16,878 nucleotides of DNA, taken from Actinomycetes bacterium. Lineage in GTDB: Bacteria; Actinomycetota; Actinomycetes; Actinomycetales; Cellulomonadaceae. Both the position numbers and the translations under genes were made by a program. This document shows, one piece after another, positions 1 to 6,002 of the stretch. A model generated the notes under the pieces. It worked only from the letters and a program-made list of their open reading frames with translations, ran no database searches and had not been told where the DNA came from. Numbering within the stretch: position 1 is the stretch's first letter; every line of letters starts with the position of its first letter. Location: assembly GCA_021793115.1 (NCBI GenBank), contig JAJYTJ010000080.1:1-16878 (forward strand). The letters are read 5' to 3'.

Positions 1-1467
1 CCGATCTGGTCGTACGGCCTGTGGCTGTCCACGAGCTTCACGACGAGCTACGACGAGGCGACCGTGAGCTCGTTCATCGACGGCATGGCCGAGCGCCGGC
101 TGCCGCTGTCCGTGTTCCACTTCGACTGCTTCTGGATGCGCGAGTTCCAGTGGTGCGACTTCGAGTGGGACCCGCGCACGTTCCCGGACCCGGAGGGCAT
201 GCTCGAGCGCCTCCACGACCGGGGGCTGCGCGTGAGCGTGTGGATCAACCCCTACATCGGCCAGCGGTCGCGGCTGTTCGCCGAGGGTGCGGCGCTCGGC
301 TACCTGGTGCGGCGGCCGGACGGCTCGGTGTGGCAGTCGGACCTGTGGCAGGCCGGCATGGGGCTCGTCGACTTCACGAACCCCGACGCGACGCGCTGGT
401 ACCAGGCGCGGCTGCGGGCACTGCTGGACCAGGGGGTCGACTGCTTCAAGACCGACTTCGGCGAGCGCATCCCCACCGACGTCGTGTACCACGACGGCTC
501 CGACCCGGCGCGGATGCACAACCTCTACACGCAGCTCTACAACGCCGCCGTGCACGAGGTGCTGGTGGACGTCCGCGGCGAGGGTGAGGCGGTGCTGTTC
601 GCCCGCTCGGCCACGGCCGGCGGCCAGCAGTTCCCCGTGCACTGGGGCGGCGACTCGACCTCGACCTTCGCGTCCATGGCCGAGACGCTGCGCGGCGGCC
701 TGTCGCTCGCGCTCAGCGGCTTCGGCTTCTGGAGCCACGACATCGGCGGGTTCGAGGGCATGCCCGACCCCGCGGTGTTCAAGCGCTGGGTCGCGTTCGG
801 GCTGCTCTCGAGCCACTCGCGGCTGCACGGCAGTGAGTCGTACCGCGTGCCGTGGCTGTTCGACGTGAACCCGGCGACGGGCGAGACGACCACGGGACCG
901 ACGAGCGCCGTCGAGGTGACGCGCCGCTTCACCGAGCTCAAGCTCGCGCTCATGCCCTACCTGTACGCCGCCGGCCTCGAGGCGTCGCGGCGCGGCCTGC
1001 CGGTGATGCGGCCCATGGTCCTCGAGTTCCCCGACGACCCGGCGGTGGCCTACCTCGACCGCCAGTACATGCTGGGCCCGGACTTGCTCGTCGCGCCCGT
1101 GTTCTCGGCCGACGGCACCGTCGAGCTCTACCTCCCGGCGGGGCGGTGGACCAGCTGGTGGACCGGCGAGGTGGTCGAGGGCGGCCGGTGGCTGCGCGAG
1201 ACGCACGGCTTCGACACGGTGCCGCTGTACGTGCGGCCGGGCGCCGTCGTCCCCGTCGGCGCGGGCGTCGACCGGCCGGACTACGCCTACCTCGACGGCC
1301 TGACGCTGCGCGTGTTCCCGGGCGGCGAAGACGGCGCGCGGCGCGTGCTGCGGGTCACCGAGCCGGACGGCGGGGCCGCGGACTTCACGGTGACGTGGAC
1401 CGCCGCCGGTGCCGTGGTGACGAGCGACTCGGCGGCCCCGTTCGTCGTGGACGACCTGACCCGGTAG
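1..1467 (+). CDS. yicI: Alpha-xylosidase, GH31 family, YicI-like (5' end missing)
   Basis: This is the C-terminal part of a glycoside hydrolase family 31 alpha-xylosidase, which releases alpha-linked xylose from the non-reducing end of isoprimeverose-type oligosaccharides from xyloglucan. The frame is open from base 1, so the start lies upstream. The text resembles E. coli YicI almost throughout, including WINPYIGQ, KTDFGERIPTD and HWGGD. By analogy with YicI (Asp416 nucleophile, Asp482 acid/base) the catalytic residues are the Asp codons at 454-456 and 652-654. They are 66 residues apart, as in YicI, so about 264 residues are missing. GFGFWSHDIGGFE and LLSSHSRLHG are also conserved. The end carries the usual beta-sandwich (YMLGPDLLVAPVFS onward), and the stop is TAG at 1465-1467. 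No signal peptide can be judged because the start is absent. Family assignment is firm; the exact substrate is inferred from similarity to YicI. Confidence 0.93.
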   Translation, partial: PIWSYGLWLSTSFTTSYDEATVSSFIDGMAERRLPLSVFHFDCFWMREFQWCDFEWDPRTFPDPEGMLERLHDRGLRVSVWINPYIGQRSRLFAEGAALGYLVRRPDGSVWQSDLWQAGMGLVDFTNPDATRWYQARLRALLDQGVDCFKTDFGERIPTDVVYHDGSDPARMHNLYTQLYNAAVHEVLVDVRGEGEAVLFARSATAGGQQFPVHWGGDSTSTFASMAETLRGGLSLALSGFGFWSHDIGGFEGMPDPAVFKRWVAFGLLSSHSRLHGSESYRVPWLFDVNPATGETTTGPTSAVEVTRRFTELKLALMPYLYAAGLEASRRGLPVMRPMVLEFPDDPAVAYLDRQYMLGPDLLVAPVFSADGTVELYLPAGRWTSWWTGEVVEGGRWLRETHGFDTVPLYVRPGAVVPVGAGVDRPDYAYLDGLTLRVFPGGEDGARRVLRVTEPDGGAADFTVTWTAAGAVVTSDSAAPFVVDDLTR

Positions 1468-1472
1468 CCGCC

Positions 1473-1502
1473 GTGGGGTCGGGCCGCCGGGCCCGCCCCC
1501 AC
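1473..1502. terminator. Bidirectional hairpin terminator between convergent genes
   Basis: Two 13-base arms (1473-1485 and 1490-1502) pair with a single mismatch around the four-base loop GCCG. The hairpin sits in the 43-base gap between the alpha-xylosidase stop and the stop of the convergent dehydrogenase. There is no T-run on either strand, which is common for actinobacterial terminators. Confidence 0.65.
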
Positions 1503-1510
1503 GCAGCGCC

Positions 1511-2221
1511 TCACCAGCCGAGCTCGCCGGCGTCCTCCTGGAACGTGCCTGTCGGGCCGTCCGGGCCGATCGCGGCGAGCCGCGCGACGACCCGGGCGCT
1601 CTCGGCGGCGGGCCGCCCGGGGTGCTGCCCCGGGTCGCCGCCGCCCAGCTCGGTGGCGGTGATGCCGGGCTCCACGGCGTTGACCCGCAGCCGCGGGTAG
1701 GCGGTGGCGTACTGGACCGTGAGCATGGAGACCGCCGCCTTGCTGGCGCCGTAGGCGATGGAGACGAAGTGCGAGGCCGGGCGGGTCGGCTCGTGCGTGG
1801 CCCAGAACGAGCCCAGGGCGCTCGACACGTTGACGACCACGGGGTTCGACGAGCGCTCCAGCAGCGGCAGGGCCGCCTGCGTCACGCGCACCACCCCCAC
1901 GGCGTTGGTGTCGAAGACCTTCAGGACGGCGGGGCCGTCGAGCGCCTCGCCGCCGTCGGGCGTCCGCCAGGCGATGCCGGCGTTGTTGACGAGCACGTCG
2001 AGGCCCGTGCCCGAGGCCGTGAGGGTGTCGATCGCGGCGGCGACCGACGTGTCGTCCGTGACGTCGAGCTGGACGAACCGGGCGCCGAGCTCGTCGGCCG
2101 CGGCCCGGCCGCGTGCCTCGTCGCGGGCGCCGACCCAGACGGTGTGGCCGGCCGCGACGAGCAGCCGGGCGGTCTCCTTGCCGAGGCCCTTGTTCGCCCC
2201 GGTGATGAGTGTGGTGGTCAT
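1511..2221 (-). CDS. Short-chain dehydrogenase/reductase (SDR), classical type
   Basis: A 236-residue NAD(P)-dependent oxidoreductase of the classical SDR family. The Rossmann glycine motif is TGANKGLG at residues 7-14, followed by NNAG at 79-82. The catalytic set is Asn106, Ser133/134, Tyr157 and Lys161 (in NVSS and YGASK). The length is normal for a single-domain classical SDR. The ATG at 2219-2221 is chosen because the protein then begins MTTTLITGANKG, as SDRs usually do; a GAGGG lies just upstream. The open frame continues upstream to 2461 without family sequence. The gene diverges from the XRE/MmyB-like regulator starting at 2325, a frequent arrangement in which the regulator controls the SDR; that control is inferred. 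The substrate is unknown. It resembles the plant-type carbonyl-reductase-like SDRs often annotated only as SDR oxidoreductases. Confidence 0.88.
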   Translation of the reverse strand: MTTTLITGANKGLGKETARLLVAAGHTVWVGARDEARGRAAADELGARFVQLDVTDDTSVAAAIDTLTASGTGLDVLVNNAGIAWRTPDGGEALDGPAVLKVFDTNAVGVVRVTQAALPLLERSSNPVVVNVSSALGSFWATHEPTRPASHFVSIAYGASKAAVSMLTVQYATAYPRLRVNAVEPGITATELGGGDPGQHPGRPAAESARVVARLAAIGPDGPTGTFQEDAGELGW

Positions 2222-2256
2222 GCCCTCGATGCTCGGCCGGCCCGGCGCGGCTAGCC

Positions 2257-2279
2257 AGTCACCTGTCGTTCGTAGGACT
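2257..2279. promoter_or_regulatory. Imperfect inverted repeat, candidate operator between divergent SDR and regulator
   Basis: AGTCACCT and AGGACT form an imperfect dyad (one extra base) around the centre of the 103-base gap separating the SDR start from the regulator start. It is well placed for control of both genes, but the dyad is short and the call is weak. Confidence 0.25.
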
Positions 2280-2312
2280 GCCAGGGCCACGACGCGCCGC
2301 GGGTTCGGGGCG

Positions 2313-2324
2313 CACACTCGGACC
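2313..2324 (+). promoter_or_regulatory. Weak -10-like element (CACACT) 6 bases before the regulator start
   Basis: CACACT at 2313-2318 is followed by six bases and then the GTG start at 2325. The spacing matches the clearer leaderless promoters elsewhere in the window, but the hexamer lacks the first T of TANNNT. No ribosome binding site is visible before the GTG. Confidence 0.3.
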
Positions 2325-3170
2325 GTGGCCGAGTGGGACTTCGGGCGGGCGGTGCGGCGGTGGCGCGAGTCCGTCGCCCCCGAGGACGTCGGCCTGCCCG
2401 CCGGCGGGCGCCGCCGGGCCCCGGGCCTGCGTCGCGAGGAGCTCGCCGGGCTCGCCGGCATCTCGGTCGACTACCTCACCCGGCTCGAGCAGGGCCGTGC
2501 GACGGCGCCGTCGGCCCAGGTGGTCGAGGCGCTCGCGCGCGCCCTGCGGCTGCCCGACGCCGAGCGCGGTCACCTCTTCCGGCTCGCGGGGTTGCTCGCC
2601 CCCGGGCCGGGGCTCGTCACCACCAGGATCACGGCGAGCGTGCAGCGGCTGCTCGACCGGTTCGCGGGCATCCCGCTCGTCGTCTACGACGCGGCCTGGA
2701 ACCTCGTCGTGGCCAACGCGCCGTACGACGCCCTCATGGGGGACACCTCGGCGCTGCGCGGCCACGAGCGCAACGGCGTCTGGCGCAACCTCGTCGGCCC
2801 GCCGTCCCGCGCCGTGCAGACGCGCGAGGAGCACGACGAGCAGGTCGCGCGCCTGGTCGCCGACCTGCGCCTGACCGCGGCGCGCTACCCGGCGGACACC
2901 GCGCTGCGGCGCCTCGTCGCCGAGCTGCGGGCCGCGAGCCCCCGGTTCGTCGAGCTCTGGGACACGCCGACCGTGCTGCCGGCGGCCGAGGCATCGCGCC
3001 GCAAGGTGGTGCGGCACCCGGCGGTCGGCCCGATCACGGTCGACTGCGACACGCTCGTGGTGGCGGGCGACGACCTGCGGATCATGGTCTACACGGCCGA
3101 GCCGGGCAGTGCCGACGCGGAGCGCCTCGCGCTCGCGATCGTCCTGGGCACGCAGGCGCTCGTCGGGTAG
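2325..3170 (+). CDS. XRE-family transcriptional regulator with MmyB-like ligand-binding domain
   Basis: A 281-residue DNA-binding regulator. Residues about 8-85 form an XRE helix-turn-helix with the typical text PGLRREELAGLAGISVDYLTRLEQGR (written here in two parts: PGLRREELAGLAG and ISVDYLTRLEQGR). The rest (about 100-281), including IPLVVYDAAWNLVVANAPYDALMG and the end part ADDLRIMVYTAEPGS, matches the MmyB-like ligand-binding domain (MLTR_LBD, PAS-like fold). The open frame runs far upstream, but residues before 2325 are antisense to the SDR. The GTG at 2325 starts directly before the HTH and gives the usual family length. Family knowledge suggests a repressor or activator of the divergent SDR that responds to a small, perhaps lipophilic, ligand; the ligand is unknown. 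Confidence 0.88.
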   Translation: MAEWDFGRAVRRWRESVAPEDVGLPAGGRRRAPGLRREELAGLAGISVDYLTRLEQGRATAPSAQVVEALARALRLPDAERGHLFRLAGLLAPGPGLVTTRITASVQRLLDRFAGIPLVVYDAAWNLVVANAPYDALMGDTSALRGHERNGVWRNLVGPPSRAVQTREEHDEQVARLVADLRLTAARYPADTALRRLVAELRAASPRFVELWDTPTVLPAAEASRRKVVRHPAVGPITVDCDTLVVAGDDLRIMVYTAEPGSADAERLALAIVLGTQALVG

Positions 3171-3247
3171 CGGACACGCCCCCGCGCGCGGCGCCCCGTG
3201 CCGTGCCGCCATGCCGACGTCGCCGGCCTGGCGGAAGCGGCCCTGCG

Positions 3248-3268
3248 CCGCGCCGCTGACCGGCGCGG
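3248..3268. promoter_or_regulatory. Perfect 8-bp inverted repeat before ribokinase
   Basis: CCGCGCCG (3248-3255) and CGGCGCGG (3261-3268) pair perfectly around CTGAC. The repeat ends one base before the candidate -10 element of the ribokinase gene and about 80 bases after the regulator stop. It may be an operator covering the -35 region or a terminator for the upstream gene. Confidence 0.4.
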
Positions 3269-3269
3269 A

Positions 3270-3293
3270 TACGCTCTGCGGAGACCGGAGGGA
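3270..3293 (+). promoter_or_regulatory. Candidate -10 (TACGCT) and ribosome binding site for ribokinase
   Basis: TACGCT at 3270-3275 fits TANNNT. It would start a short leader carrying GGAGGGA at 3287-3293, well spaced for the ATG at 3300. No good -35 hexamer is seen. Confidence 0.4.
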
Positions 3294-3299
3294 GCGGGC

Positions 3300-4229
3300 A
3301 TGGAACCGCGCGTCGTCGTGCTGGGCAGCGCCAACCTCGACGTGACGCTCACCGTGGAGCGGGTGCCCGTGGCCGGTGAGACGGTGCTGACCCCGAGCGC
3401 GCCCGCGCGTGCGGCCGGCGGCAAGGGGCTCAACCAGGCGATCGCCGCGGCCCGCGCGGGCGGTGTGCCGACGACGTTCGTCGGCGTGGTGGGCGACGAC
3501 GGCGACGGTCGCTTCCTCGCGGAGCGGCTCGCCGCGGCCGGCGTCCGGCCCCTGCTGCGCACGGACCCGGCGCGGGCCACCGGGATGGCGCTGGTGCTGC
3601 TCGAGCGCGGCGGGGAGAACCGGATCGTCGTCGCGTCCGGCGCCAACCTGGCGCTCGACGAGATCACGCCGGCCGAGGCCCGCGAGGTCGGTGCCGCGGA
3701 CGTGCTGCTCATGCCCGCGGAGACCCCGGTGACCGGGCTCATCGAGGCGGCGCGCGCGGCCCGTGCGGGCGGCGCGCTCGTGGTGCTCAACGCGGCGCCG
3801 GTGCCGTCCCGCCTCGCCGAGCTCGTGCCGTTCGTCGACGTGCTCGTCGTCAACGAGACGGAGGCCGCGGCGGTGTGGGCCGCGCTCGCGGACGACGGTG
3901 CCGGCGATGCGCCGGCCGACCTCGCCGCGGCCCTGACCCGCTGGGTCGCCACCGTGGTGGTCACGCTCGGCGGTCGCGGCGTCGGCTGGGCCCGCGCGGG
4001 CGAGGCCGCCCGCCACGCGCCGGCGTTCGACGTGCGCGTGGTCGACACGACCGGCGCCGGCGACACGTTCTGCGGGGCGCTGGCCGCGGCGCTCGCCTCC
4101 GGCGCCGGCACGGCGGCCGCGGTCGAGCGGGGGACCGCCGCCGCGGCGCTCGCGGTGCAGCGGCCGGGCGCGTCGTCGGCTGTCCCGACGCGGGACGAGG
4201 TGGCGGCCCTGCTGGCGGACCGCCGCTAG
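3300..4229 (+). CDS. rbsK: Ribokinase, PfkB family
   Basis: A 309-residue cytoplasmic sugar kinase, the same length as E. coli RbsK, expected to phosphorylate D-ribose to ribose 5-phosphate with ATP. The N-terminal substrate motif GSANLD is at residues 9-14 and the first PfkB signature GGKGLNQA at 40-47. NETEA lies in the middle. The C-terminal signature DTTGAGDTFCGA carries the anion hole and puts the catalytic base at Asp255, the E. coli position. The ATG is supported by GGAGGGA seven bases upstream. No ribose transport genes or LacI regulator adjoin it, so it stands alone between the XRE regulator and a convergent membrane protein gene. Another PfkB sugar substrate cannot be excluded, but the overall text is ribokinase-like. 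Confidence 0.88.
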   Translation: MEPRVVVLGSANLDVTLTVERVPVAGETVLTPSAPARAAGGKGLNQAIAAARAGGVPTTFVGVVGDDGDGRFLAERLAAAGVRPLLRTDPARATGMALVLLERGGENRIVVASGANLALDEITPAEAREVGAADVLLMPAETPVTGLIEAARAARAGGALVVLNAAPVPSRLAELVPFVDVLVVNETEAAAVWAALADDGAGDAPADLAAALTRWVATVVVTLGGRGVGWARAGEAARHAPAFDVRVVDTTGAGDTFCGALAAALASGAGTAAAVERGTAAAALAVQRPGASSAVPTRDEVAALLADRR

Positions 4230-4248
4230 ACCGAGAGTCCCGACGGGG

Positions 4249-5508
4249 TCAGCGGGGCGGCGCCCCGGCGCCGGACAGGGCCGGCACCAGCCGCTCGGCC
4301 AGCGTGGGTGTCCAGAACCCCGTCGTACCGGCCGGGACCGGGCGACGGCGGCCGCGCAGCGCGAGCCCCAGGAGCACCACGGGGTAGAGGAGGTAGCCCG
4401 CGCGGCTCGTCGGCAGCACGAGCATCGCCGCGGTGAGCGCCATCGCGAGGAAGGCGGCGGTGCCGGACAGGGTTCGCGGCGGGCGCCGGACCAGGGCCCA
4501 GAGGAGCGCGCCGACGACGAGCAGCAGGAGCGCGTAGCCGAGGAGCTTGGCCGTGTGGCCGTCGTGCGCGAGCAGCACGCCGGGCGTCGGGGAGTCCGCG
4601 GGTGACGTGAACGTGCTGTTGGCCATCGGGAAGCCGGCCGCCTGCGCCACCATCGCCGTCGCGGTCGGGCCGACGAGCACCGGAAGCACCACACCGACCA
4701 CCACCGCGGTCGCGTTGGCGGCGAACCGGCCGGCGTGCCGCCACCCCCACCGCGCCACGACGAACGCGCCGATGACGGCGACGGCGGGCCAGGCCGACGC
4801 CTTGAGCGCGCACGCGACGCCCAGCGCGAGACCGGCCTGGGACATCCGGCCCCGGGCGGCCAGCGCGATGGACAGGCACAGCAGCCCGACCACCGGCAGG
4901 TCATGCCCCGCCACGGCCGCGTGCAGTGCGAGGAAGGGGGTCGCCAGCACAGCCCACAGCACGGGCTCGGTGCCGCGCGAACGACGCGCGAGCCGGTCGG
5001 CGGCGATGAAGCACACGCAGAAGACGAGGAGGAACCACCACCGCGGGTCGCCCAGCCCGTCGTGCGGGAGCATCAGGCGGGGGATCCCGAACAGCGACAT
5101 CAGCGGCATGTACGGGTTGACGTCGTAGGTCGTGGTCGGCTGGGCCAGGTAGGGCGAGCCGGTGTCCACCAGCAGCCGCGCCGAGCGCTCGACCACGCCC
5201 ACCTCGGGCTGGGAGATGCCGGCGACGACCATGACCACCGTGGGCAGCAGCACCGAGCCGGCGGCGGCGAGCCGGATGCCGACGATCGGGCGGCGCGTGC
5301 GCAGGGTGGCCACGCCGGCGACGAGGTAGCCGGCCGCCGCCAGCACGCCCCACACGCGGTGCGGGGTCTGGTCGGTCACCACGGCCAGGCCGAGCGCGAC
5401 GAGGGCGAAGGCGGCGCACGCCGCAGCCACACCGAGGTGCGCCGGCGTGCGGTCGAGCCACGCGAGGACTGCTCGGCGTGCGGCCTCGAACCAGCGCCGG
5501 TACGGCAC
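4249..5508 (-). CDS. Polytopic membrane protein, probable GT-C / GT87 (DUF2029)-type glycosyltransferase
   Basis: A 419-residue integral membrane protein with roughly ten hydrophobic segments; the first begins about residue 25 (LGVAAACAAFALVALGLAVV). An extracytoplasmic-looking stretch follows the third segment (SARLLVDTGSPYLAQPTTTYDVNPYMPLMS), given here as two neighbouring motifs, DTGSPYL and NPYMPLMS. NPY followed by a proline-rich turn, and later GHDLPVVGLL and LKASAWP, resemble polyprenol-phosphate-sugar-dependent GT87 proteins (mannosyltransferase type). The GTG at 5506-5508 is preceded by AAGGGGG at proper distance. The C-terminus is a short basic/proline tail. It converges on ribokinase with a 19-base gap. 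The function in cell-envelope glycan or lipid glycosylation is inferred; the acceptor is unknown. Confidence 0.65.
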   Translation of the reverse strand: MPYRRWFEAARRAVLAWLDRTPAHLGVAAACAAFALVALGLAVVTDQTPHRVWGVLAAAGYLVAGVATLRTRRPIVGIRLAAAGSVLLPTVVMVVAGISQPEVGVVERSARLLVDTGSPYLAQPTTTYDVNPYMPLMSLFGIPRLMLPHDGLGDPRWWFLLVFCVCFIAADRLARRSRGTEPVLWAVLATPFLALHAAVAGHDLPVVGLLCLSIALAARGRMSQAGLALGVACALKASAWPAVAVIGAFVVARWGWRHAGRFAANATAVVVGVVLPVLVGPTATAMVAQAAGFPMANSTFTSPADSPTPGVLLAHDGHTAKLLGYALLLLVVGALLWALVRRPPRTLSGTAAFLAMALTAAMLVLPTSRAGYLLYPVVLLGLALRGRRRPVPAGTTGFWTPTLAERLVPALSGAGAPPR

Positions 5509-5629
5509 CGGGCGCCCCCTTCGTCATACCGGTAGGACCGAGGGTGACGCTACCGCCTGGCAGCCCGCCGGAAGGGCCGCCATCGCGGAATCTCCACACG
5601 GTAGCCGCCGGGGCGGCGGGAACCCGGGT

Positions 5630-5659
5630 TTGGGGTGCACCCCGGGCGACCTGTATCCT
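5630..5659 (+). promoter_or_regulatory. Promoter of tRNA-Arg (-35 TTGGGG, -10 TATCCT)
   Basis: TTGGGG at 5630-5635 and TATCCT at 5654-5659 are separated by 18 bases and lie 25 bases before the mature tRNA 5' end. The spacer overlaps a perfect 12-bp palindrome (GGGGTGCACCCC, 5632-5643). The -10 is a good match; the -35 is partial. Confidence 0.55.
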
Positions 5660-5684
5660 CTCCGATGGCCCGTCCGCGGGCCAC

Positions 5685-5757
5685 GCGCCCGTAGCTCAAT
5701 GGATAGAGCATCTGACTACGGATCAGAAGGTTGGGGGTTCGAGTCCCTTCGGGCGCG
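5685..5757 (+). tRNA. tRNA-Arg (anticodon ACG)
   Basis: A complete 73-base tRNA. The acceptor stem is GCGCCCG (5685-5691) paired with CGGGCGC (5750-5756), with discriminator G. The D-arm includes TAGCTCAATGGATAGAGC. The anticodon stem TCTGA/TCAGA encloses loop CTACGGA with anticodon ACG at 5718-5720. The variable loop is AGGTT. The T-stem GGGGG/CCCTT has two G-T wobbles around TTCGAGT. CCA is not encoded. The ACG anticodon would be deaminated to ICG and read CGU, CGC and CGA. The gene is a plausible integration site for the atypical region that follows, though no duplicated tRNA end was found. Confidence 0.96.
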
Positions 5758-5766
5758 CTGTGTGAT

Positions 5767-5799
5767 GACGCGGGACATCGTTCATAGACGTCCCGCGTC
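5767..5799 (+). terminator. Hairpin terminator behind tRNA-Arg
   Basis: GACGCGGGAC (5767-5776) pairs perfectly with GTCCCGCGTC (5790-5799) around a 13-base loop, ten bases behind the tRNA. The ten bases TCGTTCATAG occur in the loop (5778-5787) and again right after the stem (5801-5810). Confidence 0.65.
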
Positions 5800-5813
5800 G
5801 TCGTTCATAGTGG

Positions 5814-5840
5814 GAGAGCCCGGCCAGCGGCCGGGCTCTC
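5814..5840. terminator. Second, perfect 12-bp hairpin terminator
   Basis: GAGAGCCCGGCC (5814-5825) and GGCCGGGCTCTC (5829-5840) form a perfect stem with loop AGC. It follows the first hairpin and separates the tRNA unit from the repeats and ATPase gene. There is no T-run, but a T-containing tail (GTTCGTTGG) follows. Confidence 0.7.
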
Positions 5841-5900
5841 GTTCGTTGGTGCGCCAGTAGGTGCGGGTCGGCTCGATGGTTCTCCAACGTGCGCCTTCCA

Positions 5901-5969
5901 GCACTCCAAACTGTAGCCTGGCAGCGCTCCAAACTGTAGCCCCGCACCGCTCCAAAGTGTAGTCTCGTG
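5901..5969 (+). repeat. Three 23-bp tandem repeats in front of the ATPase gene
   Basis: The core CTCCAAACTGTAG occurs at 5904-5916 and 5927-5939, and as CTCCAAAGTGTAG at 5950-5962, with an exact 23-base period. The first two cores are identical and each is followed by CC; the third differs by one base and continues into TAGTCT, a possible -10 element at 5960-5965. The array lies 34 bases before the ATG of the ATPase. Head-to-tail sites at about two helical turns suggest binding of an oligomeric regulator, perhaps autoregulation. No similar repeat is seen elsewhere in the window. Confidence 0.8.
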
Positions 5970-6002
5970 CTTGTGGCCAGCCGTGATGCGCTCGGAGGGA
6001 TC

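Noticed and set aside
828..840. A fourth copy of the CACGGCAGT motif
   Set aside because: It is a single short match inside the alpha-xylosidase coding sequence (LHGSES) with no inverted partner.
4250..4275. A hairpin (GGGGCGGCGCCCC) between ribokinase and the membrane protein gene as a terminator
   Set aside because: It lies inside the 3' coding end of the membrane protein gene and is short; G+C-rich coding sequence makes such stems often by chance.
2259..4904. An 881-codon open frame on the minus strand
   Set aside because: It overlaps the regulator, ribokinase and membrane protein genes, all of which have recognised families. Its composition is typical of antisense frames.
5901..5969. 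A short CRISPR array or replication-origin iterons
   Set aside because: The repeats adjoin without unique spacers of constant length, and no replication initiator gene or DnaA boxes are nearby. A regulatory site is the simpler reading.
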